Shown: positions 1-12,536 of the stretch, piece after piece
How the letters are laid out: each line of letters starts with the position of its first letter
Numbering within the stretch: the stretch's first letter is position 1
Assembly (NCBI GenBank): GCA_001247695.2
Contig: LGRX02034418.1
Location: forward strand, 1-64,000
Direction of reading: 5' to 3'
Length of the DNA: 64,000 bases
Origin: Cymbomonas tetramitiformis
Taxonomy: Eukaryota > Chlorophyta > Pyramimonadophyceae > Pyramimonadales > Pyramimonadaceae
The notes under the pieces: generated by a model
Database searches by the model: none
What the model saw: only the letters and a program-made list of their open reading frames with translations
Told to the model about the DNA's origin: nothing
Translations under genes and position numbers: made by a program

Positions 1-1191
1 GTTCTCGCCTCCAGTCGCTTCATCCTGTCAGCTACCCCGCATCTGTTCTCGCCTCCAGTCGCTCCCTGGATATCCACTCCGCCACTGCTTTGCTTTGTGT
101 GCCCACCTCGGGCGCCCGCCTTCCGCGGCCCTTGCTTCCTGCGCAAGCCCTCGGGTTAGTGGAGGTCTCCTGAGCCTTCCCTCGGGTGCCGCAGACGCCG
201 GAGAAGGACGTGGACAAGGCAGTCACTGCTGGCTATGGCCTTGAGGAGGAAGGTGAAGCTCCCCGGACTCGCGCCCTCAGCCCTGCCGTCCCGCTTTCGT
301 TGGATCATAGTGTGCCCTGCCGTCACGTTGGATCGTGGTGACCCCTGCCGCTATGCCTTGACTGGATCGCGGTGCAAGGTGCAGGGTTGTGTTAGGACTG
401 GAGTTGCAGTCCCTTGGAAGAGGCCGGGCAGCTCGTACCAGGCGTTTTCGAGTCATTTGTGGGTCTTAGGGTTTTGGTGTGGTTGGACTCCAGCTCCCAG
501 ATTTATTTGTGTCCAACGCATGAGCTGAGCGCAATCTTTGTCTGCCATGATGGTACACTTTTCTTGCGCTGACCTGTGGGCCCCGGAACAAGTCGGAGGC
601 CGGTGTTCACGGGCCTCGCAGCTTGGATTTCCTCTCTGCTTTGCTTTCAACCTGACCCGGGCCGGATCATCCTGGTGGTTTCTAACGAGGGGTAACCCGC
701 AGTGCAGCGCTGGACGGCGCCCAAAGACCCTCACGCTTGCTTCTTCGGCCAGGATGTGCGTATGTGAGCGGGTTTGGACTTGCTTTGGTGACGGATCTCA
801 AACCACAAACAGAGGAATTCGCATCAGAGAAGCTGCCATCGTACTCTGCTTGGATCATCAAACCATTTCTTTTAGGGTTTCTAGGGTGTACTCTACAGTC
901 GAAAGCTTCGTCAGGAGTGGGGGGGGATAAGGAAGCTGGGTGAATCAGATCCCGATGAACTGGTTTTTCAGTAAGTCGGCATGTGCCACAATTATTGGGA
1001 GATGGGAGACAGATGCAGCAGCTCATCCGAAGTATGGCGAGCATCGCTCTTCATGTGGGGATGTATAGCTTACAGCGGGGTGTCTTTGGCGCACTTCAAA
1101 GATGGCGCCACGTATCCTCCTCGTTGCGTGCGCCTCGGAGCCTGCTGAAGCAGCATCATAAACCTGACAACATTCTGATGCGGGGCTGCAG
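1..1191. other. Region upstream of first recognised eEF3 exon
   Basis: No coding exon can be assigned with confidence. The first eEF3 coding exon that I recognise begins at 1192, in the middle of a HEAT-repeat region, so the start codon and any N-terminal exons should lie here or left of the window. A 19-bp direct repeat occurs at positions 1 and 45. Open frames here have biased, unconserved-looking composition. Confidence 0.4.
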
Positions 1192-4100
1192 AGGTTGCTT
1201 TGGAGAAGTTTGCGTCTGCGGATATCAGCCCGACATTGGCGGCGCAGAAGGCGCAAGTGCAGGTGCTGGTGGAGGGCCTGGCAGCGGCGCACCAGGGCGC
1301 GCTGAAAGGGGTGGTGGAGGCCCTCGAGCAGCAGGTGGCCGTCAAGAACAAGAAGGCGGACCCGCCGCTGCGCGAGCAAGCGCTGCTGGGCTTTGAGCTG
1401 CTGTGCGACATGCACGGGGCCCTCTTCGAGCCGTACATGCCTCAAGTGCTGCCCATTGTCATCAGCTGCCTCGGTGACGGCCGTGTCACCGTGGCCCCTA
1501 CTGCAAAGGGGGTTCTTACAACCCTGTTTGCACGTATGAACCCCGAGGGCATGCGGGTGATGATGCCGTTTGTGCTCGCCGGATTGGAGGACCGCCAGTT
1601 CAAGACAAAGGAGGCCATGCTGGAGCTGATGCAGCCCATCTCCGCAACCTTCCCGATTCAAGTCGGGGCGACCATGCCCGAGCTTTTCCCAATCCTCATG
1701 GAATGCCTCGCCGACACCCATCCTAAGGTACACAAGCTCTCTGCAGCACTGCTCAGTACTGAGTGGAACCCTGTTGCCTCCTTTAGAGGTCCCCTATATA
1801 TATATATATATATATATATACCCGGCTCCTTAAAACGACGAAGCTGGGCAAATTGCATGTTTTAAATCAAACCACCAATCGCAGTGCTGTATGATGACAC
1901 GATGCCATTATCCAAAATTCTGGACTGCCTACGTTTCATCATGAACGAATCGCCATCGCCAATGCTGCCAAGAGCTGCCCTGTGTTGATGTGGATACGGC
2001 CGGAGGGATTGCGTTGACGTGGGTGAATATGCGTATCCTTGCGACTCCTTTGGCACCCCGTAGCCACAGAAGACTGCACTATGTACCCACGCCAGGGATC
2101 AAAGGATTCAGCACAGGGATTTCGTTGGCGTGGTGTGTGTGTGTGTGTGCTGACGTGGGGTGGGGACATGGGGTGTCCATGCTGTGTGGTGTGACTGCAT
2201 TCATGACATAACCATGGACCAACAGGTCCCATCCATCGACCGGGAGCCACTGGGGGGCATGCCAGCAGGGTCCGCTTACTCCGTAACCCAGAGACCAACA
2301 GTTGTTTGGCGACGATCGGTCACATCGTATCATCTTTCCATGCTGCTTTGCATTTGGGTTGGGAATATGTATGCGTTTGTGGTATCTTGTCACGGCCCCG
2401 CCCTGCTCTTGATTTGCTTTTCACATCCACTGGGATGATGGTGGGTTGGCTTTTGTTGGCCGATCTCATGCCGTTCAGTGTGTGTGCTGACGTGGCGTCT
2501 GCCCGAGGATTGGGACAGGTGTCAGGTGCCGCGCTCGCGGTGTTGCCAAAGACTTTAGCAGCCACGGTGGGGCACCCGGAGACGAAGAAGCTGATGAAAT
2601 CCCTGCTCTTGGCCATCACCAGCCCAGCTGCGGAGACAGCGCCGTGCCTGGATCACCTCATGGAGACCACGTTTGTGAACGCCGTGGACCGCTCCACGCT
2701 GTCGCTGCTGCTGCCGGTGATCGTCCGCGGCCTGCGCGAGCCCTCCGCGGACCTCAACAAGAAGGCGGCCATCACCTGCGGGAACATCTGCGGTGCGCCC
2801 CTTGTTTCCCCGCAGCGTGCGGGTGTGGGGCGGGAAGGAGCACCCTCAGACGAGCCGTGGATGTTCGGGGATCTGTCGGGCATGGTCTACGGTCGGAGCG
2901 TTATGCACCATGCACTAGGCTGACGTCCTGCTGGGTGCTCGAGGTGAAGAGTCCTACCTGTTGATAGGCACAGTGCAGGCGCTGAAGGGAGGGTGTGGAG
3001 GCGGGGATTGGAGCAGCCCTGGTGATGGACCCGCGCGACATGGTGCCGTTCGTGCCAGTTCTCTTTCCCCCGCTCTTCAAGGCTAAGGAGCACTCCCATC
3101 CGGATGTGCGTGCGGCGGCGGCGCGCGGCTCGGCATCACTGCTGGAGGGTGCCGGCTTCAAGGACGATGACCCATACCTAGCCACCCTCACCAAGTCACA
3201 CTCCAACTCTGCTCTGAATCAGGTGGGTGCTCGCGGCCGGGCTCGGTGCGTGGGCTGAGCTGTGAGAGCCACGGACAGAGACTCGACATGGCAAATTTGA
3301 GAGTGTTGTTTCGATGAAGGGTGCTTGTCGAGGGGGTTGCGAAGAGGGGGTTGCGAAACACTGAGACATTTGGAGATGGTGGATGCGCCTGGGGGGCGGA
3401 GCGCTCCTCACACAGATGGCCAAGTCGCCGGCCCTGTCGATGGATCCCGCTCGCATGTTCTTGTTCGGGTCACTGAAGAGCAGCATCCCGGAGGAGGAGC
3501 GAGCCGCCTACGTGGCAGATCTCACGGCAGCAAGCATCCTCGGCGCTCGTGGCCTGGATATCGAGGGGATCGTGAAGATGCTTGTGGAGCTCACCACCCC
3601 GTACCTGCACGACCTGCCTGCGGAGAAGGTGCGAGGGCGTGCTGAGCCCTTACTGTGCCATGATGGGGCTGCGGCATGTGGGAAGGGATGGCTGTCCCCT
3701 CACCTTGGAGGGCGGGGGAGGCTCGGGTCAGTGAGAGCAGTGCGGCGGGGGCTGGAGGTTCTCTGTGTGCGCAGATCGTGGAACTCATGGGGGGAGCCTT
3801 GAAAAACTCGAACGTCAGATTCGAGGAGAGCCAGGTGAGCCTCGCCCCTCCCTCCCGGGTTTTACCTAGCCACCCGCCTGTCTCACCACATCTTACCGAA
3901 ATGGCTTAACACTGCGGCAAAACCCTCTAGGCCCTCGGTCCAGTGGCGCGGATCTGTGCTGCGGTTCTCTTCGCGTTTCACTGAGCCCTGGTGGTGGTGG
4001 TGGCAGTGGAATGATGGTGAGCTGTGGGGGGCGCTCTTGGCGCAGGACATTGAGGAGGCCGACTACGTGGTGCGCCTTGAGAAGATCATCCTGGCCTTCG

Positions 4101-7100
4101 CCGGGCGCGTGCTGCTGCGGCAGGCGAACCTCCTCCTGAAGACCGGGCATGTGTACGGCCTGGTTGGACAGAATGGTATGGGTAAGACCACACTGTTGAA
4201 CCGCGTGGCGGCCGGTGACATCCAAGGCTTCCCCAAGGACGTGCGCGTGTATTACATCCAGCACGAGATCCTCTCTGAGAAGGAGCTGCCCTTGGTGGAG
4301 TTCATGAAGAACCAGGTCCCTCCGGGAACATCTGAGAAGACCATCATGGTGCCTTACCCCGCCCTGCGAAGCTGACCCAAGTCTCACCTCTCTTCTTTCC
4401 CTTGCTCTACTGGAGGGACTGTCCGCGCAAAGATCAATCCGCTTCCTCGGGATACCTTCAGTGGGGGAAGGGCTTGCGCCCGCCGTGCCGCCGCAATTGT
4501 TGTGCCGACAGCATCCAGCGTAGGCGAAAGAAAACGTGTGGCACTATTTTCTTCTGCAGAGCTCACCGGGGGCCTGCGGGGGCTTGCCCGTAACGGCAGG
4601 ATGCGATGACGGATGTCGGCTTCACCGAGACGCTCCTGTCCAAGACGGTGGCAGAGCTGTCGGGCGGGTGGCGCATGAAGCTGGCCATCGCGCGCAGCAT
4701 GATGTGGAAGGCCAACCTGCTGCTGCTCGACGAGCCGACCAATCACTTGGACGAGTCCTCCGTGAAGTGGCTCGCGGACCACGTCAACAGCCTGAAGGCA
4801 AGAGCACCCACGCCCGAGAACATTTCCTCGAGACGTGGTCCCGGCTTGAGCTCCTGGCGAGCGTTGAATGCACCAAGCCACTTGCGTGATGCGAGCGCTA
4901 CCAGCTCAGCACGGCGCGCGCGGTCTGTGCCCCGTCAGCTGACGTGCTCCGGGAGTGTGCCTTTCCAGTCAAACTTACTAAGTGCGCCAAACAGGAAAAG
5001 ATTGCCCATCGCCTCAAGGAGGCTCTCGAGCCCATGTGATCAGTCGATGCGGTGGCACACCCACCATTGGACGCGCTGCGTGGGACGGTGCTATAAGACG
5101 ACGCTGAGCTGACCAGCAGCTTTGGGCGGGATTGGACCACAGGGGAATACCACGGTTTGCATGGTGTCCCACGACTACGACTTTTTCGCCAACACCATCA
5201 CGGACGTCATTCACATAGCGGACAAGAAGCTCACATACTATGGATGTGGATTTAGGCGCGCCTCCCCTCTCCGTGCTCGTGCTCGCCCAACCATCCAGCC
5301 CTGCACGTCCCCCGTTCCTGCGCTGCGCTGGTGCCACAGTGGTCATAGTCGCAGGGCGCTGGCGGCCTCAGGCACGGGAGAGTCCTCGCGGTCGTAGTCG
5401 CAGGGCGCTGGCGGCCTCAGGCGCGGGAGAGTCCTCGCGGTCGTAGTCGCAGGGCGCTGGCGGCCTCAGGCGCGGGAGAGTCCTCGCGGCCGTAGTCGCA
5501 GGGCGCTGGCGGCCTCAGGCGCGGGAGAGTCCTCGCGGGCGTAGTCGCAGGGCGCTGGCGGCCTCAGGCGCGGGAGAGTCCTCGCGGCCGTAGTCGCAGG
5601 GCGCTGGCGGCCTCAGGCGCGGGAGAGTCCTCGCGGCCGTAGTCGCAGGGCGCTGGCGGCCTCAGGCGCGGGAGAGTCCTCGCGGCCAAGCCCTATTGAT
5701 TAATCCCTTGCGATCCGACTCCACTTGATACGAGTGTATAGGCCCGACCTCCCCCGTGAGCACGAGCTTGGAGCCTGAGATGCCCGATGCGAGTCCACAC
5801 CCCTGCCCCATGTTCCGTCTAGCGCACATTCACCGGCCCTGAGTGGGGCAAGGGGGGTGCGGTGGGGTGGAGTGGCACGCAGGGAATTCCAGGAGCTGCG
5901 CCCAGAGATTGTGTCCGCGCTGCCCAAGCCCGGAGAGACCGGCGGGGCCATCGACCAGATTCGCAGCGCAGTGAGTCCCGGCCGCTAGACCCGCGACCCT
6001 GTGCTCCAGGGACTGGGCACTATGGGGCCGGGGTTCCATCTTGCGCAGTAATGTCGAGCCCACTGAGGGAGCAAGAGCAGGGAGCATTTTTTCCACAGGT
6101 GTGAAGGGGGAAGGCTTTTAAATGCAGCGGGAGCTCAGGTAAAAGCAGCAGCAGCAGCAGCAGCAGTGGGGGCGGGGATGAGGGTACAGATGGCAAGGGA
6201 GCGTTACTATAGAGGAGGGGTTGGCGGGTATGGCAATCATCCGCGCAGCAGAAAGTCGGGGCCCAGGGAAATCGTGGGGCTCGGTGCCACTCCACTGCGC
6301 CACCACTGAGGGCACGGCGCGCGGGAGCGTCTCAGGAGACAGGAGAAACCGCCAGTACGAGCGAAGCACCTAATGGCGACGGCGAAGCGCCGGCAGCCGC
6401 GCCAGAGGGAGGGCCTACCCATGAAATCAAACCCATGAAATTCCCGGATCCAGGTGAGGCCCCCCTGAGCCTGTGCCCGTCTTGCAATCGACAGTTTTCC
6501 ACAGAGGCAGCTCGAGGGAGGTGTGGGTGTTACCAACAGCTCACCGCATGCTATATACTGCTGCAGTTGCCGCTGGGTATATGGATGGCCAGCTGTATAA
6601 CGGGCTGACTGACGTCTTTGCTGCGTGGTGCGCGGACAGGGAGGCTGGAGGGCGTGGTGGGCAAACGCAAGGCGGTTTTGCGATTGACACACGCCTCGTT
6701 CAAATATGAGACCTCGGCCACCCCGATCCTGACGGACGTGACGGCGACGCTGTGTTTGGGGAGCCGCGTGGCAATGGTGGGGCTGAACGGCGCGGGGAAG
6801 ACCACGCTGATGAAGTTGCTGGTGGGAGAGATGGAGCCCGACGAGGGCGTTGGCGAAGTGTGGAAGCACCACAACCTCCGCCTGGCGTACATCGCCCAGC
6901 ACTCGATGCATCACCTGGAGCAGAGCATCGAGAACACTCCTCTCCAGTACATCCAGAACCGCTTCTACGACGGACGGGACAAGGTGCGCGCCCCTCCGCC
7001 CCTTCTTCCTCAATGTGCGGGTCCCTCATGTTCGGAGGGGATTGTCCACTCTCCCATTCCGGAAGGCTCGATCCAGCGTGTTCTCCTTCGTCGCGGCTTC

Positions 7101-8739
7101 TTGTTCGTCTCGAGTAGAAGGCGATATGATGGACACTGTTCAGAGGTCTAAATATCTGCCACTACTCCCCCGGCCCCCCCGCGCTGTGCAGGAGCTGTCG
7201 CGGATGCAGACCATGCACATCACCCCGGAGGACAAGGAGCTGATGAAGGAGAGGGGGAACATTTATGTGCGCCCACGCCCCTGGAGCGGCGTGCATGTCG
7301 CGCAGAGTCCCGTTAGAGGAAGGGGACGCCGAATGCCATTCCGCTGCTCTTGCGCGCCATAATCCAAGCTGAGCGATGCGGGAGTCCGCCGGTGGTTGTC
7401 TGATGGTAGTGAAGCTCCACTGTGAAAGCGTGCTCACCGTCGATGCGTCCCCACGTGGAAGTGCTCCGGGGGTGTGCGATGACCGGCTGGCTTTCGCCTC
7501 AGGGCTCGCACAGCAGCGGGCGCGTTGGTCTGTCTGACGGCGGCAGGATGTGGTGGACTGGAGCAGGAAATTATCGGACGTCAGGAGCGCGGCAAAGCGC
7601 TGTGGTACGAGACGCGGAAAATTGGCCGCAAGGAGGATGACACTAGCTGGGAGCCTCTGGAGTACATCCAGAAGATGGAACCGTACGTGCTGAAGCTGGC
7701 CAAGAACTACGACGAGGAAATGAAGGCGCAGCAATCCGGCATGAAGATTCGCCCGCTGACTTCTATTGAGGTGCGCTGATCTCCGCAGGCGCGCCTGCAA
7801 GATGTGCACCTTGCTGGCTTCCCCACGGCCACCTTTGTGCCAATCCGAACTCGCGGGGCAGTGCCACGCTCTGAGGCAGTGCACGGTGAAGCTCGGTGAA
7901 ACAGCCAGCGCAACTCTTTGTTGTCATGGCAGAGGCCTTGAGACGTCCATTTGCATCGCGGTGGCTTCCTGGCCATCTGCAGCTGGGGCTCCCCTGTCAA
8001 ACTGCTGATATCAGGGGGGCCTTGTGGGGGAGTGTGCAGGTGAGGAACCACTTGGGAGATTTCGGGATAGATGCTGATCTGGCAGATGGGAAGATCAAGC
8101 GGATGTCCGGCGGTCAGCGGTCCCGTCTCGTACTTGCCGCCGCTATGTGGTCCAAACCTCACTTGATCGCCCTGGTGAGCCGCCCTTTCCACAGCAGCAC
8201 TATGTAGGCAATACTATTCGCTCTTCCAGTGATGGGATTGTGGCTGTGCCGCAGTGTCCGCACTCAGCTGCGGTGCCTCGAGAGCCCATTGCCTGTCAGT
8301 GCCTTTCAGTGCGCGGAACCACTTGCGATGTTCATGTTCAAGATTTGGTAAACTGATGGGAGCCGTGACGCGTGGGCGCATCCCAGGACGAGCCGACCAA
8401 CTACCTAGACAACGACACCCTGGCAGCTCTCACACATGCGCTCTCCTCCTTCAAAGGTGAAGCTTCCCTGTCAGCTGCCATGCGGTGGCCTTGCTATCAC
8501 ACTGCTTGTGAGTTTGCGGGTGCTGGAGCCATCACGAACAGAGGTGATAAAGGCGGTGGTGATGATGCGCAGGTGGTGTGATGACGATTTCCCACAATGC
8601 AGCCTTCGTGAATCAGCTTTGCACAGAGGAGTGGAAGGTAGAAGGCGGGGTCGTCCACATGCGGCCGCTAGGGGAGGCCGCCATCAAGGAGGCAGAGAAG
8701 CTTGCCAAGAAACTAGCCAAGACGGAAAAAAAGAAGTGA
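1192..8739 (+). CDS. eEF3: Translation elongation factor 3 (eEF3)-like ABC ATPase, many exons, 5' incomplete
   Basis: Ribosome-bound ATPase. In fungi eEF3 promotes E-site tRNA release and translocation in the cytosol. Exons read from frame and GT-AG borders: 1192-1727, 2519-2792, 3017-3222, 3416-3628, 3775-3834, 3931-3963 (weak), 4046-4315, 4600-4797, 5143-about 5245, about 5890-5970, about 6390-6453, 6640-6983, 7192-7266, 7567-7770, 8040-8174, 8387-8456, 8573-8739 (stop TGA 8737). The first five encode HEAT repeats. ABC1 has Walker A GQNGMGKTT (near 4170), signature LSGGW (near 4660) and Walker B LLLLDEPTNHLD (near 4720). ABC2 has Walker A GLNGAGKTT (near 6785), signature MSGGQ (near 8105) and DEPTNYLD (8387). 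The linker KFPDPG-RLEGV and the insert at 7567-7770, where eEF3 has its chromodomain-like element, separate it from ordinary ABCF proteins. The tail is Lys-rich (ends TEKKK) but shorter than yeast eEF3. The 5' end is missing, and the 5245/5890 junction is not solved. Confidence 0.9.
4798..5142 (+). other. Probable GC-AG intron in eEF3 gene
   Basis: The exon encoding the Walker B of ABC1 ends in HVNSLK, followed directly by GCAAGA at 4798. The next exon (GNTTVCMVSHD, the switch His region) starts after CCACAG at 5142. Joining them keeps frame and matches the eEF3 family. No GT gives the same join, so a GC donor is the simplest reading. Confidence 0.55.
5344..5686. repeat. 49-bp minisatellite, 7 copies, in an eEF3 intron
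   Basis: Seven near-identical head-to-tail 49-bp units, each containing GTCGCAGGGCGCTGGCGGCC and differing at one or two bases. The array lies between the exon ending near 5245 and the exon starting near 5890, so it is intronic. The very high identity suggests recent expansion. Confidence 0.9.
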
Positions 8740-8959
8740 AGTGCGCGACTCGTAGTATCAGTCATCCTTGTGCTTGGGAAGTGTATGCAGTTTCCCTTGC
8801 GTGTTCAAATGCTGCCACTGGCAGAACGAATTATATAAGCGTATATTATGCAGTGTATGCAATAACTGCCCCACAGCACAATTGCACAAAGAACATAAGT
8901 TCCTTTGCCAAGCGCAACTTGGTGGTTTATAGGGATGTAATTGCGGGGTTTAAAACAAG

Positions 8960-9034
8960 ATGACTAGCCAGGCCCCAGGTGCAGGCATGCTCCGCTACGC
9001 TGCGCAATTCATAAAGATTCAGGAAATGGTCAAG
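8960..9034 (+). CDS. Possible first coding exon of an unidentified gene
   Basis: A 25-codon frame starts with ATG in a purine-rich context (ACAAGATG) and reads MTSQAPGAGMLRYAAQFIKI and on to a lysine codon followed by GTAAAG, a good splice donor. The peptide looks like an amphipathic N-terminus. No partner exon was found downstream on this strand. It begins about 220 bases after the eEF3 stop. This is a weak call from composition and splice signal only. Confidence 0.25.
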
Positions 9035-9194
9035 GTAAAGATGATATGAACATTTGCGTTGTTTCTTGCAATGCGGTGGTGGCATTTGGACACTGGCTGC
9101 CCACCCCAGTGAAAATCCTGCTGAGACTTTTTGAAGGTTATGCGAAGTGTCTTGTGGTCTCCTGAAATGTTGTTAAGTTATCCGGGCAGTTGGG

Positions 9195-9960
9195 GCGGTA
9201 GGACCACATTCAAATCTGGTCCTCCCACAAGGACTGCGGGATAGTAGCTATATACCTGCGGGTAATTGGGGGTGTAGGATGAGCACCAGACACCACCTGC
9301 GAAGCTGCCGCCGTGATGTGGTTCTCAAATTCCTTTTCGTCGTCTTCGAATGATGCCATCGTGAGGGAGATGCCGGCTTTGGCCGCCAGAGAGCGTCCAA
9401 GCTGCTCCCCATGGCGGAGATCTCTGACTCGAAATCCCCTATGCCAGCCGCCGGCTCCTGCGGTACGGAGAAGCCGTACATTGACAAATCAATGCCGCAC
9501 GCCGCACCACCAAAGTCGATCACGGCTGGTGTGCCGTGCATCTCGCACGCCTGCGCGAACGCCGTATCGGCCCTCCCGCGCCGCATCCTGGAAGACCTAA
9601 CACACTGCCAGCGCGTGCAAGCTCCCAATGTCCTACAGCACACCGCATTGTGCCGCCGTGCCACGCGTTCTCATGTAGCACGCAATCCTTCGGCATGGGA
9701 AAGGTGCCTCTCTTGTGCTTGCCAGAGCACGCGTCGCACCTGGGCAATGCCCGCCGTGTGTCCCGGTCAAAGCCGTCCTGCGGCACCAGGTGGGACCCCG
9801 TACGGAATCTTGCCATGCCACCGCGGGGTCCCTTCGCCGCCGATGCACTGCTTGACGAACTGCTCCAACAGCTTCATCTTCCTGCACATTTCCACAATCA
9901 GCTCCCGCAAACGTGGGGTCGTTCGCATCGTCGCCACCAGTCACCACAGAGGCTGCCGTG
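9195..9960 (-). pseudogene. Broken minus-strand coding region, unknown family
   Basis: Three minus-strand segments look protein-coding but lie in different frames: near 9940-9790 (reads LRELIVEMCRKMKLLEQFV), near 9815-9640 (contains CDACSGKHKRGTFPMPKDC), and near 9590-9420 (contains GTPAVIDFGGAACGIDL), followed by an acidic segment near 9360-9200 (FEDDEKEFENHITAAA). The frame changes have no clear splice sites, so I read it as decayed. One CxxC pair is present. I do not recognise the family. A plus-strand frame over 9411-10037 is the alternative, but its composition is poorer. Confidence 0.3.
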
Positions 9961-10257
9961 ACAGTCCCCGCAACAAGGTATGGTTGGGGGTGGGGGGAGG
10001 GGGTTGGTGGGGGCATGCATCGTGTTTTGTGCTTTGACGAATTAGTTGTTTCTTGTGAGCATATATAATGATAATGCATGAATGATATTGTTCACAGGGA
10101 ATTTGTGGAAGTAACACCGTTTGATAACTTGGATACTAAGAACGAAGATGCTTCCATTGAGGTAGAAAGGTGTGAACAACTATCCATGGGTGTGTCAGGG
10201 AGAGGGTTGTCGTGTTGAGTGACGGCGATCAATCTAGTCCAATGAACACAACGGGGT

Positions 10258-11175
10258 ATGTCACTAGATAGGTTACCTTACATTGATGGTGGTAGGTTTG
10301 AATACAATGTACACATAAATAAAAGTTTCGGACGTTACAAGCTAAATGGTAGGCCCGAAAATGACGTGCCAAGGTTCTTATTGAATGTGAAAGCTTGTGC
10401 TCAGATTGTGGAATATGGTATCACAGGACTGCGTGCTCACGCTTCACATGAAGAAGAACAGACAACCATCCGGACGGGTATCCGTAGACCCGTGTCCCCA
10501 CGCGCGGATGAACGCGGAGAAAAGCACGCGAGGATGGACCCCGCGAGGATGGACCCCGTAGCTGACCTCGTTCAAGAGGCAATTGTGTTTGTTGCGGCAT
10601 ACGGAGTGCCGAGGTGCTCTGTACACGGAGTAGGGGCTAGGGGGCGCCCTTGCGGAAAGTGCAACGACTGCAATCGGGCAAACAGGCTCGCTGGGCATTG
10701 GGGAGGGATGGCGATTTGCAGTTCAGACATTGACCGGTTGTACCCTCGCTCGGACGTCGGCTCGTGCATATTTGTCTGACACCTTGATCGATGTATATGC
10801 CAAGAAGATGATTGTGGCGAGGCTACAATGGCGTATTGCAACATGAAGAGCGCGGTAATTAAGTGCGACGGAGGCGTTCACATGGATGGTTCCATACGCG
10901 GAGATGCCGCCGGTGAATTGGGTCGGGAAGACGGCGAGGGTGACGGTGCGATTTCGGCAAACCCGTATTCCTCTACAGATTTCAAATATGCAGATGTGTA
11001 CAAAGCTAACATTATATATTTGTGTACCGCTAACAGGAGGGTATCGGAAGGAGTGGCAGTCGAAGCGGATGAAACTATCAAGGTATTGTATTATGGTGCA
11101 TTGAGTGAGAATGGAAATTTTCTTAGGGATGTTGTGCTTTTGAAGTGTACGGAACCATTTAAGATCATTGAATAA
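10258..11175 (+). CDS. Hypothetical frames upstream of a ULP1-like peptidase
   Basis: Two frames in the same phase, 10258-10779 and 10828-11175, are separated by a stop and 48 bases. They lead into the ULP1-like peptidase frame at 11180. The first carries a Cys cluster (CGKCNDC). The second is acidic in its middle. They may be the N-terminal part of the same peptidase gene, broken by a stop or joined by short introns. A 14-bp direct repeat (AGGATGGACCCCGC) sits near 10530. Function unknown. Confidence 0.35.
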
Positions 11176-11179
11176 CAGT

Positions 11180-11683
11180 ATGTGCAAGCAGGTGCAAGAA
11201 ATGAGGATTGATGCACATGGCAAATTTAGCGGAGTGTTCAGTTATTTCGACACGTCACTCCTGGGCGCAGAATGGGGAACACACGATGTGATATTTGTGC
11301 CAATCCATGTTTATTTGCATTGGACATTGGGTGTTTTATATCCGAAGGAACAGAGAGTTGAATACTTCGATTCCTTACATCACCAGCAGCGGAAAACATT
11401 CATGGTGGAATGTTTAAAACACATTATATGTGAGCTAACCAACGCAATAACTGGGCGAAGGCATCGAGCGAGTCACGTGGACATCGCCGAAGACACAGTG
11501 CACTCGCGTGAACTTACTAGTAACCAACAACAAAATTCTGTTGATTGCGGTGTATTTTTGTTAGCAAACCTGTATGCGATCGCCAACGGGATTAGCCATG
11601 AAGAAGTGAAAGAGGTGTTCATGGAAGAACGCAGATTGCAAATGATTAGAGAGATGCGCTTAGGTTGGCAGGCGGCTATGTAA
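11180..11683 (+). CDS. ULP1/SENP-type cysteine peptidase (C48-like)
   Basis: The family cleaves SUMO-like modifiers, and related proteases occur in many plant and algal transposons. The catalytic set is visible: His in LHWTLGVLYP, Asp in EYFDSL, and the oxyanion Gln and Cys in QQNSVDCGVFLL. The frame opens at 11168, and the first ATG is 11180. The catalytic half (about 165 residues) is complete, but the N-terminal part of the peptidase fold must come from the upstream frames. No transposase was recognised beside it, so whether it is a host gene or transposon cargo is open. Confidence 0.7.
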   Translation: MCKQVQEMRIDAHGKFSGVFSYFDTSLLGAEWGTHDVIFVPIHVYLHWTLGVLYPKEQRVEYFDSLHHQQRKTFMVECLKHIICELTNAITGRRHRASHVDIAEDTVHSRELTSNQQQNSVDCGVFLLANLYAIANGISHEEVKEVFMEERRLQMIREMRLGWQAAM

Positions 11684-11932
11684 GTAAGGCATGCATATAA
11701 ATGTAAATGTATGTGGGGCATGCATGATCTTGGGGTAGGATTGTTGGTGTTACACGTAAACACGTGTTTCAGAAATGTGACCGTGGCAAGGAGAGTGTGG
11801 GCAAGTCTCCGACTACACAAAGGTATCAGGTTGGCAATCCAAAATTTGTGTGGATCCTTCCTTGTGGCGGGCCATGGACAGTCCAAGCAAGGAGGCAACT
11901 TTTTTGAGTCAATCCTTAGCCACACACCGTGG

Positions 11933-12116
11933 AAAGCAAGGGAGGTTGAATAGCGGTGTTAAGCGGCAATTATAGGATGCATACTCTTCCAGGGGGTTGT
12001 CTAGTTGGGAGGAATGCCCGTCAGGAAGCAAGGGAGGCTGAATAGCGGTGTTTAGCGGCAATTATAGAATGCATATCCTTCCAGAGGGTTGTCTACTTGG
12101 GAGGAATGCCCGTCAC
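11933..12116. repeat. Tandem duplication, 92-bp unit
   Basis: Two direct copies of a 92-bp unit containing GAATAGCGGTGTT and GGGAGGAATGCCCGTCA, differing at a few positions. It lies about 250 bases after the ULP1-like stop. The rest of 11684-12237 shows no gene. Confidence 0.85.
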
Positions 12117-12237
12117 TTGCCTGAGTACACTTAATAAACGATAAGATATGTATAGGGTGGGATATGGCCGGCGGGGGGTAGGAGGGGCGGGGAGGGGCAT
12201 GCACAACTTGCAATGAAGTGCCATGAATTGAAAGTGC

Positions 12238-12347
12238 AGGGCTGAAGAGAAAGTTCAGGGCCTAAAGAAAAAGTTCAGGGCCTGAAGAAAGAATTCAGGG
12301 CCTGAAGAAAAAATTCAGGGCCTGATAAAAAAGTTCAAGGCTTGACA
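12238..12347. repeat. 20-bp tandem repeat, about 5 copies
   Basis: Units of the form AAGTTCAGGGCCTGAAGAAA repeat five times with substitutions. A G-rich run follows at 12365-12386. No coding potential is seen. Confidence 0.85.
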
Positions 12348-12536
12348 TTGAGTGTTAGTTAGGAATGGGGGAGGGGGGGGGAGGGGGCTCAGCCACATGA
12401 CACCCCGACCGGGTCGGTAAATGACCATCTAGGAATCGGTTCTTGATGCCAAAAACGATTGCTGGAAGCACTTCAAATTTGTCGCACCGGTTATTTTATT
12501 TGTCGCACCGTGCGACAAACTGTAATTATACCGTGC

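Noticed and set aside
1023..1733. 236-codon minus-strand frame, His/Leu/Arg-rich
   Set aside because: Antisense shadow of the first eEF3 HEAT-repeat exon; the plus strand matches the family.
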